This document shows, piece by piece, positions 35,384 through 46,339 of a DNA stretch of 64,000 bases; the first letter of the stretch is position 1; each line of letters opens with the position of its first letter. Below the pieces are notes generated by a model. The model did no database searches and was not told where the DNA came from. It worked only from the letters and a program-made list of their open reading frames with translations. Source of the DNA: Antedon mediterranea (Eukaryota > Echinodermata > Crinoidea > Comatulida > Antedonidae). The stretch spans positions 17,890,922 to 17,954,921 of the forward strand of contig NC_092678.1 of assembly GCF_964355755.1 (NCBI RefSeq), given 5' to 3'. A program made the position numbers and the translations under genes.

Positions 35384-38300
35384 TCAAACATGTTGTATTT
35401 GTGTGAAATTGTTTAAACTGGATGAAAGATATTGGATGTAGTGTGGTGGTGGCGTAAACATTACTTTTGATTTGCCGTAAGCCTGACAATTATTTAGTCC
35501 TTGTGGTGGATAGACATTTGACACTGGCCAACATGGCATGCCATCCCGAATCAACACATGCACTGGAACTTTCCGAGGTAACATCGGTATTTTCTCAAAC
35601 GATTCTTCTCGTAGAGATTTCTTCAACTTGTAGCGACGATTCTGAAACCAGATTTTCACTTGTGTAGGAGTCAGACGAATGAGATGAGCCAGACGGTGAC
35701 GTTCCAGTGGTGATAAATATTGGTTTTGATGAAAGTGCCTCTCTAGTTCGTAAGTCTGTGCTTTTGTAAAAACTCTTCGTAGTTTTCGTTTTTTCAGTAA
35801 TCTTTCTAATGCTTCGAAATGAGATTTCTTTTCTAAAAAGCGAAACAAATTATTATTGAATTATTATAACATGCAAATTTAAGAATACCATAAATAAGAG
35901 TAAGATTATACTAACAACGAACGAACGATTATTTCTTTATATTTATGTTCGAAAAGAGGTAAAATATCATTTGTGTTGTTTAAAAAGTAAAAATCGAATT
36001 TTTTATTGATAAGGAAAAAAAGCAGAGAGATAATGGAGCGGAATCCCTGAAAATACAATATTGTAAACTTGATTTAGGCCTACTTGTTACATGTTAGGCA
36101 ATCTTGTAATACGGTTATTAATGTGTAGGCCTCTGTATGACTCGATGACTGTATGATTAGAGTAAATTGAGTGAATGAATGTCTGTAATAACGGGTTAGG
36201 TATTAAAGTAAGCAACTGAAGTTATACATAGTTTGATACGACGAAAAACGTTCCCTCATTTTATGAATATTGAAAGAACTACATTCAAAGTTGTAAATCT
36301 TGGTTTATTTCTATAATTTTTACTTGATGGTATATAAAGTTGGTTCCTACTTTCCGTACTGATTTTAACCATCTGATGTAACCCTGTTTACTAATTAAAT
36401 TGAGTTAGGTAATTAGTTATTGACGATTAAAGTGCTAGTGCCACACTTTCGACAAATACGACATTTACTATTATCAGTATCAAGAATAATATATGTAGAT
36501 ACTGTGTTAAATTGAGTTTCAATAATAAAGTGTTATATATATGAAAAAAAAAGCAATATGTGTGTCGTTATTTGGTCACGAAATGTTACCTTTCGACATT
36601 TGTATGTGACGTCACAGCCAGAACACCGACGATCGCGAGGAGGAACTAACCTGCATCTTGCGCCTTATAACACACCCCGCGGCGATCACAACAAGCTTAC
36701 TGAATATTTGTTATGGATTCCGAAAGCGATTTAGAAAGTGTTTCATCAGATAGACCAAGTAGTAGTAGTTCATCATCAAGTGATGAGGAAAATGGTACTG
36801 GCCTTATAATACCATATAATTTCGAACCACGTTTTGAGGAACATGAATTACAAGACATTGATGAAGAAGCCCAAGGTGAAGATGTTGACATGATGGCTGC
36901 ACGCCTGGATAATTTAGAATGGTAGGTGTTCCCCCGTTGTGGTTGTTGTAGTGAAGCGTCTGCTTGATTGGGCTAGGCCTAATTAATCAATCGAAGCTAG
37001 AGCTACCTCAGTGTTTCTAAATTCTAAATATACAATCGGTTTTTTTTTCAAATTTTGTGAGATGCCATACGTTAATATAAAGTCCCCATCGTAATTTGTT
37101 TGATGATTATTATTAGATGGGTCGGATTTGGGACGGTGGTTTAATAATAATAGGCTACTCCTTGCTTGGCTTGGGTTTGGTTATAATAATAGATGGACTA
37201 GGCCTAAAGTATTAATATTAATATTCTGGTCATAGTTCAAATGGGCATTTGAATTTCACTTGATTGAGTGACTGCTGATATGATCAACTAATTATAATCA
37301 TAATAATTAATTTTATAATGACTAAATACATGTTTTCATCTTGTTCAGGTGTTCCTGTGAACATTGCCAAATCATGGGCTCAGGGGAAGAGTGCATCTGC
37401 TGCAAGGAGTGCGAAAACACAAGTGCTAAACTTGAAGACAATGTCAATCTGTTCAACAATGATGCTCCATTCTCCTGCATCACAAATCATCCAGGTTTCA
37501 AGTCTGTTGCTCTTGACCCTTGGGTGCTGGAAGTAGCATGGCTTTCGTATAAGCAACACTATGATAAGAAAGTTATCTATAACGGACCAAAAAACAAAAA
37601 GTACCGTCACATATCGTACAGACAGTATGCCCGATGGATACATGGATATGTCGGAAAAAATATCCGTATAGTGCTTCCGTCTTGTGTTGTCTCTTGCATA
37701 AGAGCACATTTCCCACCACCTGGAGATGACCCAGTGTTTACAGGATTTAAATTACCCGACCTAAATTAAAACAGCCATAGCAGCATTTTAATTTTCTTAT
37801 ACTATTTAGTATTAGTTTAATAATTTTTTGAAATTAAATAAAGTACAGTAATAATTTATACAATTTGCAACTCATTTTGATTTTATTGCTTCTCTCACTC
37901 ATATACATCTCCAATACATTGTTATTGGGGAAAAAATGAAATAGTCTGAAAATACAGTACATTGTGGATATTTCAACAATTTTATTATGTCTACAATAAT
38001 ATGCTGTGTTCAATTCATTTATATGATTAATAAACATGGTGTCAAGTTATTACTGGTTTTTAAACCGGCTTGTATGTTGGGCAACTGCAGCACTTTTTTC
38101 AGGTCTTTCAAATGCTGCGCACAATGATGGTGGTATGGTCTCTGTAAATGCATCTAGATTTGGTTCCATAACAACCTCAAGAAGACTCTTGAACAACTCA
38201 TCAACATAATTATATGTACATTCTGTTAAAAGTTTTTTAACAATGTAACCCCCTTTCTTGTACTTGGGAAATGATATTACGTATTGCTTTTCTCCAGCCT

Positions 38301-41300
38301 TATTTACCATTTGTTCTCTGGTACTGTTCTCATTATAGTGAAGAGCAGCTATGAAAAGTCGACTCTTCATTCCACTATATGAAAAGTGGAACATTTTAGG
38401 AGCAAAATGATTAATAAGGCTATGGTACCCTTCCACTGATGACGTTTGCCCATGAGGTGAAGAATTGCGAATGTCCTTCACCAACATTTTGGTTTCAACA
38501 AATTTTTGTAAGGCATCACAAGCTTCAGTATCAGCAGTCAACCACTTTGTTAACCGTTGGTCTGAAGGAGACATTACCGGATGGGCACATTCCGTATATG
38601 GTTCAGGATGTCCAGTATGAAGATTTTGTACATGTCTTACCACAGACTTCCACTTTGCTTCAATGATATCTTTTTCATCAATGTTGGTGGACATTACACA
38701 CCAGTAATAATGGTTAGAAATAGATTTTTGCCAATTACCTAAAAGGTTACACGATTTTTTTGTTGATATGGCCTGGATCTTTTTCTTAATACTTTTTGCA
38801 ATGTGCCAGCAGTCAAAATAATGCTTAATGTCTGGAAAATTATCCCTTAAATATTTTTGTAGTTGTCTATGTCTATCGGAAACAATTGTACTTATATTTA
38901 CTTTGAAATCTTTAAAGACATCCAATGTTTTTTGTAGACCCTTAAGTTCCATATGATAAGATGATTTAACATCACTACTCTGAACTAATTCAACATTCAA
39001 AATCTTATTTTCGGTCAAGTCAACTGATGTGTATGAACCATATTTTGCACTGTGGCCCATACTGTCACAGCGTCCATCTACGCCAATAGAAATATCCTTG
39101 CCCTGTAATTCAGCAAAGTGCTTATCCCTTTTAGAAAACCAATTATTCCTTACAACTCTGTGCAAGAAATTTTGTTGGTGACGGAAAAAAGTACGTTTAC
39201 TAATGGCGCTCACATTTATACTTTTTAGCGCTCTTAAAAATTGTGTGGGTGTTGAGCCAGAAAAAAGAATAGCCCCACTTAGTAGAATGTTACCCATTGG
39301 GGTACCTCTAGCTTCTGGCTGACTTTTCCACTCGCGGTTAGTGTGGCAACATAAGCATCTTATGTTTGCAATAAGCATGCTTCCCTTGTTACGACAACAT
39401 ACTTGAACTTTACTGGAAAAACAGGAAAGGCATATAGAAAGTAGCATCAGTAGGTGATTGTGAAAAACAATGTATTTTGGCTGTCTATGTGCATCCCCAT
39501 TAAATCCTTTCATCTCATCATCTTCCATCTCTGTATCCTCACCATCTGAAACCGATACATCCTCTTCCGGTCGATAATCTGAATCGCTATCATCTTCTGT
39601 CGACTCATCAAAATCTTCATCATCTTCATCAGACGATTGTTCTTTGTATGTTGGTTTGGCTTTTTTGGGTGCCACGACTTTAGCTTTGCTCATTTTTCGT
39701 CGCCGAACACGTTTTCTTTGCTTTCGTGTCTGTGTGCCTCTGGACACCATAAGAGGCTTATCGCATACACTTGCCAGCTCCTGTTCATCCTCTTCCTCAT
39801 CCTCTGTTCCAGTAATAAGCTCCCTGATCACTCCCGCCTTTTCTCTTTTAACAAATGCTGACCTGTTGGAATGAATATTAATACTATTAATAAATAAATA
39901 TCAGACAAACCTAAACATTTTTTCTTTTATTTATTGAATCTATTACACTAACCTCTGTGCTGTACACTCTTTGGCCACCTGACCACCATCGTCGGATGTC
40001 TCCCTCACAACATGTATTGTTGGTACCGCTGTTTTGGCATTCAGTAAAAGCCTAAAAGTAGTGAGGAAACCGTTGTCTAGTTAATATTAAGGGCAAAATA
40101 ACGTAAGCAATATAATTATAATATAGTTGTTAGTTCCCACTTACACCGACAGGACATTCTCCTACTGAGCATAATAGTGTAGGCATTGACTAACCTCCAT
40201 CATGTTTGTACAGCATTCAGTAGTACTAATTAGGCCTGGCTAGGCTAGCCCTTATCCCATTATTATTAATGTAATAAGCCAAATACATAACAACTAGGTT
40301 AGGCCTAGTTGAGTTATCTGTGTGGTGTAGGCAAAACTGTTACTATTACTTATTAATTATGTTAAGTTTATTTAAAGATAAACCAACATAAAGTAAATAC
40401 TATACATATATATCAGGCGGAGCAACTGTACTCTGTATGTATGTACAGTAGTTTTAATGTTACTGCAAATTATGTGCCGGTGTAAGATTTAAATGTGTCC
40501 GGTGTTTGAAAGTGTCCACTGGACAATTTTCAGCATTGAATAGTGTAATACCAGCTGTTGAAAATGGCTGCAACCACCCGGGCAGCTTTCATCGATAAAA
40601 AAAGTAGGACCATCGACATCGACATCATAATATTAACCCCGTAAAAACTAGGGCACTGGACGGTCACCAACTCCCGTTAGGGTAATTATAATTCCTTAGA
40701 ATACCAACTTGAATCGCAAAATATCAAGTCGATTGAAATAAATATTACTATTATTATATCTGGAGACATATAGTCTAATCAAATTAAATTGTTTGTTTTT
40801 GATTGAGTATATACAACCTGTTGTCAATTTGAAGTAAATCGACAACTTGAAAAAATATATGGCCTACCGGTACTGTATTATTATTTCTAGGGAATGAATA
40901 TCACTAAATCATATAGGCATAGGGCCTACCTATTTTCGTTCTCTCGAAATATTATTTCATTGGAATTCGAATTACTAATTCGCGAGAGAACGAAATAATT
41001 TCCCTCGAAATTATTTCGTTCTCTCGATCATTCCTTGTCTCGAAGTAGTAATTCGTTTTTTATATTGTTCAGTTCTTGAAATCTTATTTTGTTCTCCCTA
41101 AATATATTTGTTCCCTCAAAATATTTTTCAGTTCTCAAAATATTATTTTGTAATATTCATAATACTGTTACTAATTTAATAATATTAACTGATAACAAAA
41201 GTGCTTTAAACAAGTAAGTTCGTCATTGTTAAAGTGAGTTCTTTTTCATTATATTTTTTTTCACAGATGCCTGATTTTTGGTTTTATTTAATAAAACATT

Positions 41301-44300
41301 GAATTGGTTAGTCACAATATTTTTTTTGTTTCTAGAGATTTTACATTATTTATTTATTTATCTAAAATACATTTGAAAAATATTGTTGATGCATATTACC
41401 AAAAAATATTTATTTTTTTATATTTTATATGGCAAAATAAACACCTTAATTGCGCATCATAATTATTCGTTCACTCAAGGGTATTTCGGTTTTTTGTATT
41501 TTTTGAATAATCTCTAAAAAAAAAACGTCCACCTCTCCTAAGGGACCACTTCTCATAATTCCGTAACGACCACCTTTCGCAAATTACCACCTCTATTGAG
41601 GTGGTCACTTACGGGAGGTGTAGTAGGTAAAAGAAGTGGTCGTCTACGAGCGGTGGTAGTTTATGAAAGCAGTCCGTTATGAGAGGTGGTTACCCCTTCA
41701 GGAGGTTGTCCATTGTGAGAAGCGGTCCTTTAACAGAGGTAGTCCCTTTTAAATATTAAAGGTGGTCGCTAACAAGGGTGGTTGCTTACGATCAGAGTGC
41801 TAAGTTTTGAAAGCCGATCACTTACGAGAGGTGGATAGACTGACGGCAAGTAGAGAAATACATTTGCACATGATTTAGACATTTAGGTTTGTAAAATATA
41901 TAATATTTTATTAGCTGGCGATATTAACTACATTAGCTGTGAGGCAATTTTCGTTACTACATTACCTGTTGAGTTGTACATGAGTATAATGTTGATTTTT
42001 ATTTGATAAATAAGCTGTTGGTGTTTCTACATCATTAGCTAGTTCTAGGTTTTATTATATGGGTGGATTTGACTTTTCTACACTAGCAGTTTTGAACAGG
42101 GCCTACTGTGTTTAAATGGAATGCTACAAGTTGTATTATATTTTTTTATTTATCGTTTTGTGTACTAAAGTGGCAGCATAATCAGTATTTATTTTTACCA
42201 GATGTCCAACAAGGGTAATGTCCCAATTGGTAATTGCCACAATTGTCAGGTCAACCTCAAAACAGCGGCTCTCGGGACCGGGAGAGTTGTATGATTTGTT
42301 TTTATTTTTTTTTTTTTTTGAATGCGCCTTGAGCACTCTGTGGTATGTGCGCTATAAAAATCCTGTTATTATTATTTGTTATTATTATTTCACCTTTTAG
42401 TCGTGTCTGTCTTACAGTAAAGTGATCTTTAATTGGAAGAGGACCAGTACAATTACTTGTTTTTAATCACATGATTATAAACTATTTATTCCTCTTGTCT
42501 GTGCTCGTACAAAATAATAAAACGGTCGCTAATTGGAAGTGTCTTAAAGTAAAGTGATCTTTAATTGGAAGAGGACCAGTACAATTACTTGTTTTTTATC
42601 ACATGATTATAAACTATTTATTCCTCTTGTCTGTACTCATACAAAATAATAAAACGGTCGCTAAATGGAAGTGTTTAAATTGAAGTGATCTTTAATTGGA
42701 AGAGGACCAGTACAATTACTTGTTTTTTATCACATGATTATAAACTATTTCTTCTTCTTGTCTTTATTCATACAAAATAATATAACGGTCGCTAATTAGA
42801 GGTGTCTTAAAGTAAAGTGACCTTTAATTGGAAGCGGACCAGTACATTTACTTAATTTTGTCACATAATTAAACTATTAATTATTCTTACCTTTACTCAT
42901 ACCAATTAATAAAAATGGTCGCTAATTAGAGGTGTCTTAAAGTAAAGTGATCTTTAATTGGAAGCGGACCAGTACAGTTACTTAATTTTGTCACATAATT
43001 AAAACTATTAATTATTATTGTCTTTACTCATACCAATTAATAAAATGGTCGCTAATTGGAGGTGTTTTAAGTAAAGTGGTCCTTTATTGAAAGAGGTCCA
43101 GTACAATTACTTGTTTTTTGTCACATAATTAATAACTATTATTATATTCTTCTTGCTTTATTAATACTAAATAATATAATGGTCGCTAATTGGAGGTGTT
43201 TTAGGTAAAGTGATTTTTAATTGGAAGAGGAACACTTCATTTACTTGTTTTTGTCACATACTTAACAATTATTTATTCTTCTTGTCTTTTCACATACCAT
43301 ATAATATAATGGTCCCTAATTGGAGGTGTTTAGGCAAAGCGATCTTTATTTAGAAAAAAAAAATTTGTTTGGCATCATTAAGTATTATTGGTTATTAAAA
43401 AAAGACAAGACAAGTGCAGGCGTGGTAAAAACAACCACCTATCATAAAACGTATGATACAGTATTTAATAGTGGACGCATTTCAATCCATGGGTCAGACA
43501 TTATTAAACGGGCCGGACAGCATTAAATTGTTGAAAAACGCCCACGAACCCGTTGAAACATGCAACTGGACACTATCCAATGCTGAAAAGTGTCCACCCG
43601 GACACTTTTGAATGCTGGACACAATTCAATCTTACACCGGCGCGCCTAGAAGCTAGGCTTGGCCCAGCGGGCCCAGCAGGCCTAACAATAGCGACGGCGA
43701 ACGTATTTTATGCAGTTTTTGTTGAAGGTAAAATATTAAAAGTAAATTCATCTAATTAACAAATACTTACTTTGTAGCTAGACCAGCTTTGAATTGACCC
43801 ATGTTTGTAAATGAATCGTCTGAAAAATGCTTAAAACAGAGCACTGATCGAGCTGTGGGTTTCCATTTATCGCGTTTTGTACGTACAAATCGCGTCCATT
43901 GCCTGGCGATGGAACTGTCCTTTGGCCACCGAAACAATAAGTTATTTTCATGATCACAATTCGCAGCAACACAGCGAGAAGGCATATTGATTTATTATAA
44001 TAGATAAATAAAAAAGTAGCTGACAATAATAATAGTTGAAAATAACAATTAGTACCAGTAGAAAGCAGTATACAGTATATATTATTAGTAGTAAACCAGC
44101 GTCTCATGCATGCACGTGTGTTGTTTTAAAAGGCGGAAGTAGAATGTCTTCTGCCTGTGACGTCACGCTTATAAAGTACGAGGGCATATTAACGTTCCTA
44201 ATTAAGAGGCGATTACGGCCATACCGTTAAAAGTAGGTCAATGCAAATTTCGGTCAAGATTTATAGACATTAAGTCTACCCAAAAAATCATTAATATCTT

Positions 44301-45843
44301 AATTTAAAGGCTGTGGCACTAGCACTTTAAAACGAATTTAGGTTCAACGATTTGCCCCAAATAGGGGTGTTTTCCGATCGTGGTATACACTGTCTAATGG
44401 ATGTCCATCTTGAAAAATACCCGCCACAAAAATACGAGGAGGCTTCGCATTTTCCTATCTCCTTCTACGATAATTGTTTTTAATAGCTGAAAACCGGTTG
44501 AACAGCTAGAGTACAGCATCATAATGTTGAAGACAGGCCTACTTTCTTCAAAAATACTATTTTGATATATTTAATATACGATTATACAAATGTATTGATT
44601 TGCGATGAATGGAACATTCCAATCTCTGTTTCACAAGTGTCTATTCCCTCAGGCGTCGTAAAGGCAAGTACAGTACTGTATACTCAAAATTCGATCCATT
44701 TTTGTTTTCAATCTGTGCTGCAGAGGTTGGATATAATTTTTTTTTAAACGGATAATGAGCTAGCGTTTTCACTCGCCGTATATTATGTACAAATCTTTAT
44801 TATTGCAGTTAAACCACCCACATCATCACCTTTCCCTCACTGGCATGAGTAGCGTTGTAAAACCAGTAGAGAATAGGCCTACGGTACATCACATGCCCTA
44901 AACGCAGAACAACTTTGGTGGGTAGGGTAGAAACCAACTTAAGTATGAATTGGCTCTAAGAAACAATTGAAAACCATTAGGCCTACTAATTAAGTTGAGT
45001 TAGATAATTTAATATTTATTGACGATTAAATCGAATTTATGGTTTTACATTGTATTATAAACATATACACGTCGTAGTGATGTATCGTTACATGTGCTGT
45101 ACTATTTCAATCGACTAGGACGGTGATAGCTTCAACAAAGTATTACATCGCAATGTTTTACTGTGTTTAGTGGTATATTATTTGTAAAACATGAAAGCAA
45201 TTAATATTTCGTTACTAAATGGATAAAGAATAATATTTTAACATTGTTCCTCTTTGCACCCATCCTCTTCCCCATCTCAACCCTAATGTTACATACAAAA
45301 CACAAATTAAGTTTGTTTAAATTTGACTTAAACAATTGGTCTTATAGGGTGCTAATTTTAGTTGAGTACATAAATCACAGTGTCTATTTATTCGTTCCTG
45401 TAAACGACATGTATTATTGTCCTGCGGTACGTACATTTGAAATCGCCAGTTTTTTAACGCTGAAATTATTATGTATTCGAGAACCATCTGTGGGCACGAC
45501 CTAGATGGTACGCGAGCGAAGCGAGCGTACCATCTAGTTTTAAAAATTCATGGCAGTTGTAATGGTTGAATTAAACCATAGTCAATATAGGCCTATACTT
45601 TCAAAATCTTCAGCGTTGGTGCAAAATTAATTAATTATGGATTATTTTTAATTTCCTAATTGAATTTTGTGCTTTAACGGATGTACTATCCGAAATAAAA
45701 GAAAGGAATGAATTAATTTATATAATTAGAAGTATCTTACCGTTAACCGGCGCACCAGCACTAACAACATTCGCCGCCGAAGCGCTCTCAGGTTCTCCGA
45801 TGATATCATTGATAGAAAAGCCGATTGACTGTTTCGTCATCAT
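35384..45843 (-). CDS. NK2-class homeobox transcription factor, Nkx2.2-like, complete
   Basis: Two exons: 45843-45741 and 35832-35384, phase 1, GTAAGA donor and TTTTTAG acceptor, total 183 aa. Exon 1 encodes the N-terminal TN (tinman/EH1-like, Groucho-binding) motif as [12 protein letters not shown]. Exon 2 encodes a homeodomain at about residues 48-107 with the NK2 hallmark Tyr54 (WFQNRRYK) and the Nkx2.2-like stretches [10 protein letters not shown] and [13 protein letters not shown]. The NK2-specific domain ([18 protein letters not shown]) follows at about 120-137. Family role: DNA-binding regulator in the nucleus, usually in neural, endodermal or mesodermal patterning. It is much shorter than vertebrate NK2 proteins (about 270 aa), with no poly-Ala or long linker. 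Residue 52 is Arg, as in Nkx2.5, not His as in Nkx2.1/2.2. The intron of 9.9 kb is four-fifths transposon (36427-44330). Start at 45843; a second ATG follows at once. Confidence 0.9.
36431..36445 (+). repeat. Left terminal inverted repeat of Kolobok-type element
   Basis: AGTGCTAGTGCCACA directly after TTAA; exact reverse complement of 44312-44326. Confidence 0.92.
36606..36623 (+). promoter_or_regulatory. Subterminal motif with CRE palindrome, left copy
   Basis: GTGACGTCACAGCCAGAA contains TGACGTCA, the full CREB/ATF site. It lies 90 bp upstream of the P2X7-ballast start codon, with a ttataa box at 36664-36669 between. The same 18-mer with one change occurs in inverse orientation at 44149-44166. 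It may be a promoter element, a transposase binding site, or both. Confidence 0.65.
36713..37769 (+). CDS. Stand-alone P2X7 C-terminal (ballast) domain protein, transposon cargo
   Basis: Two exons, 36713-36921 and 37349-37769, phase 2, total 209 aa. Residues 1-69 are acidic, with a poly-Ser run near 16-24. From residue 70 comes [18 protein letters not shown], then [38 protein letters not shown] and TGFKLPDLN. These are the cysteine cluster, Y-R-x-Y-A-x-W and LPSC-x4-IR-x2-FP signatures of the P2X7 intracellular C-terminal domain, which in the receptor binds zinc and guanine nucleotide. There is no P2X channel part: no transmembrane segment and no room for one. The gene lies fully inside the TTAA element and converges on the transposase gene. 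Function within the transposon is unknown; DNA, RNA or protein binding by the Zn-cysteine fold is only inference. Confidence 0.88.
37837..37842 (+). terminator. Polyadenylation signal of the P2X7-ballast gene
   Basis: AATAAA lies 68 bases past the stop. The opposite-strand hexamer for the transposase gene (TTTATT on plus) occurs at about 37879 and 37979, so the two 3' UTRs may overlap. Confidence 0.5.
38050..43985 (-). CDS. THAP-domain DDE transposase, Kolobok type, complete
   Basis: Three exons on minus: 43985-43771, 40051-39953 and 39862-38050; all phase 2, GT/AG, 708 aa. Exons 1-2 encode a C2CH THAP zinc finger ([29 protein letters not shown], and AVPTI just after the first junction), a sequence-specific DNA-binding domain. 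A basic then acidic linker follows (about 130-225). The catalytic part has GVDGRCDS (Asp about 365), IVSDRHRQL (Asp about 432), [11 protein letters not shown], and SSVEGYHSL (Glu about 580), consistent with an RNase H-like DDE core. Cysteine pairs (CLSCF, CCRNK, CLCC) near 250-275 suggest an extra zinc module. It would bind the element ends and cut at TTAA. No stop or frameshift was seen, so it is potentially active. Intron 1 (3.7 kb) contains the nested element 40477-43641. Superfamily assignment rests on THAP plus TTAA. Confidence 0.88.
40477..43641. mobile_element. Nested inverted-repeat element in transposase intron 1
   Basis: The ends are about 65-bp imperfect inverted repeats starting gccggtgtaagatt, with aaagtgtcc and cagcattg words (40477-40550 versus 43566-43641). 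No clear target duplication was found. The interior holds a hairpin-rich stretch of cgttctctcgaaat words (40930-41100), a decayed GGTGGTC repeat (41525-41850) and the satellite at 42411. There is no coding region, so it is non-autonomous. It is likely spliced out and so tolerated by the transposase gene. Confidence 0.65.
42411..43375. repeat. Satellite of about eight units of 120-125 bp
   Basis: Units read taaagtgatctttaattgga, agaggaccagtacaattact, tttttatcacatgattataa and aataaaacggtcgctaattg. Divergence grows toward the right end. It lies within the nested element, and its GGTCGCTAATTGGAGGTG words resemble the degraded repeat at 41525-41850, suggesting an older, longer array. Confidence 0.8.
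44149..44166 (-). promoter_or_regulatory. Subterminal motif with CRE palindrome, right copy
   Basis: Minus-strand GTGACGTCACAGGCAGAA, 17 of 18 identical to 36606-36623, lies 163 bp upstream of the transposase start codon and 160 bp from the right end. A ttataa box is adjacent (44169-44174). Confidence 0.65.
44312..44326 (-). repeat. Right terminal inverted repeat of Kolobok-type element
   Basis: TGTGGCACTAGCACT followed by TTAA; exact inverse of 36431-36445. Confidence 0.92.
44985..45050. other. Paralogous empty site of the Kolobok-type insertion
   Basis: actaattaagttgagttaga, then tattgacga, one TTAA, then tcgaatttat-ggtt matches the element's left flank (36390-36430) joined to its right flank (44331-44345) with a single TTAA. 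So the host carried this sequence twice, and one copy took the insertion. Confidence 0.7.
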
Positions 45844-46339
45844 TATTAGGCCTATACTCGATTTTCGTTTCTATCTTGCCAGAAGCTAAAACACAAACAG
45901 GTTTAATATAAAAAATATAATGGGCCTATTTGTGTTGATATTTTAAAAGCTTGACCAAATTTACGTAACATGAGATTAGAATGATGACCATATTCGCGAA
46001 GTACCTGTTGTATGCTGTACTGAAGTGTTAACAACAACATCTTCGCATTTAAAAAAAATTGTCTAGGTAGGTTGAGTATGCCGTATCTTGTAGGGTATAA
46101 TAGTATGTTGCCCATTTGAGTAGCATTACATGCAGTAATCATACCATTACTCTGGACATTTCTGTTAAATCACATTAATTTATATTTTACCTAACATCTT
46201 TTGCTAAAACACCTGTTTGCATTGTTTTCTGAAGTTACTGAACATCAAAACAAAGTATTTTTTTAAACATCTATTTACAATACCACTTTTTATATTAATT
46301 AAAATTACAAATTATTTTTGTGTACTGCAAAATCCACTC

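Larger units (their letters stand above)
36427..44330. mobile_element. Kolobok-type DNA transposon with P2X7-ballast gene, apparently complete
   Basis: Element 36431-44326 (7896 bp), flanked by TTAA at 36427-36430 and 44327-44330. Terminal inverted repeats are AGTGCTAGTGCCACA, exact over 15 bp. It contains two convergent genes: P2X7-ballast protein (plus, 36713-37769) and THAP-DDE transposase (minus, 43985-38050), 280 bp apart at their stops. TTAA targets plus a THAP-domain transposase are the known traits of the Kolobok superfamily; piggyBac shares TTAA but has no THAP. Both genes are open and splice in phase, so the copy looks young. Mirrored 18-bp motifs lie 175 and 160 bp inside the ends. 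A second inverted-repeat element is nested at 40477-43641. The host site is the intron of an NK2 gene, and the transposase gene runs in the host gene's direction. Confidence 0.9.

Noticed and set aside
36697-36891. 64-codon minus-strand Ser-rich frame
   Set aside because: Antisense of the P2X7-ballast exon 1 poly-Ser/acidic region.
37349-37769. Host P2X receptor gene
   Set aside because: No channel domain or transmembrane exon anywhere nearby; the gene is complete as a two-exon stand-alone domain inside the transposon.
36427-44330. piggyBac as the superfamily of the TTAA element
   Set aside because: piggyBac transposases have a different DDD core and a C-terminal RING-like finger, and no N-terminal THAP domain; THAP with TTAA fits Kolobok better.
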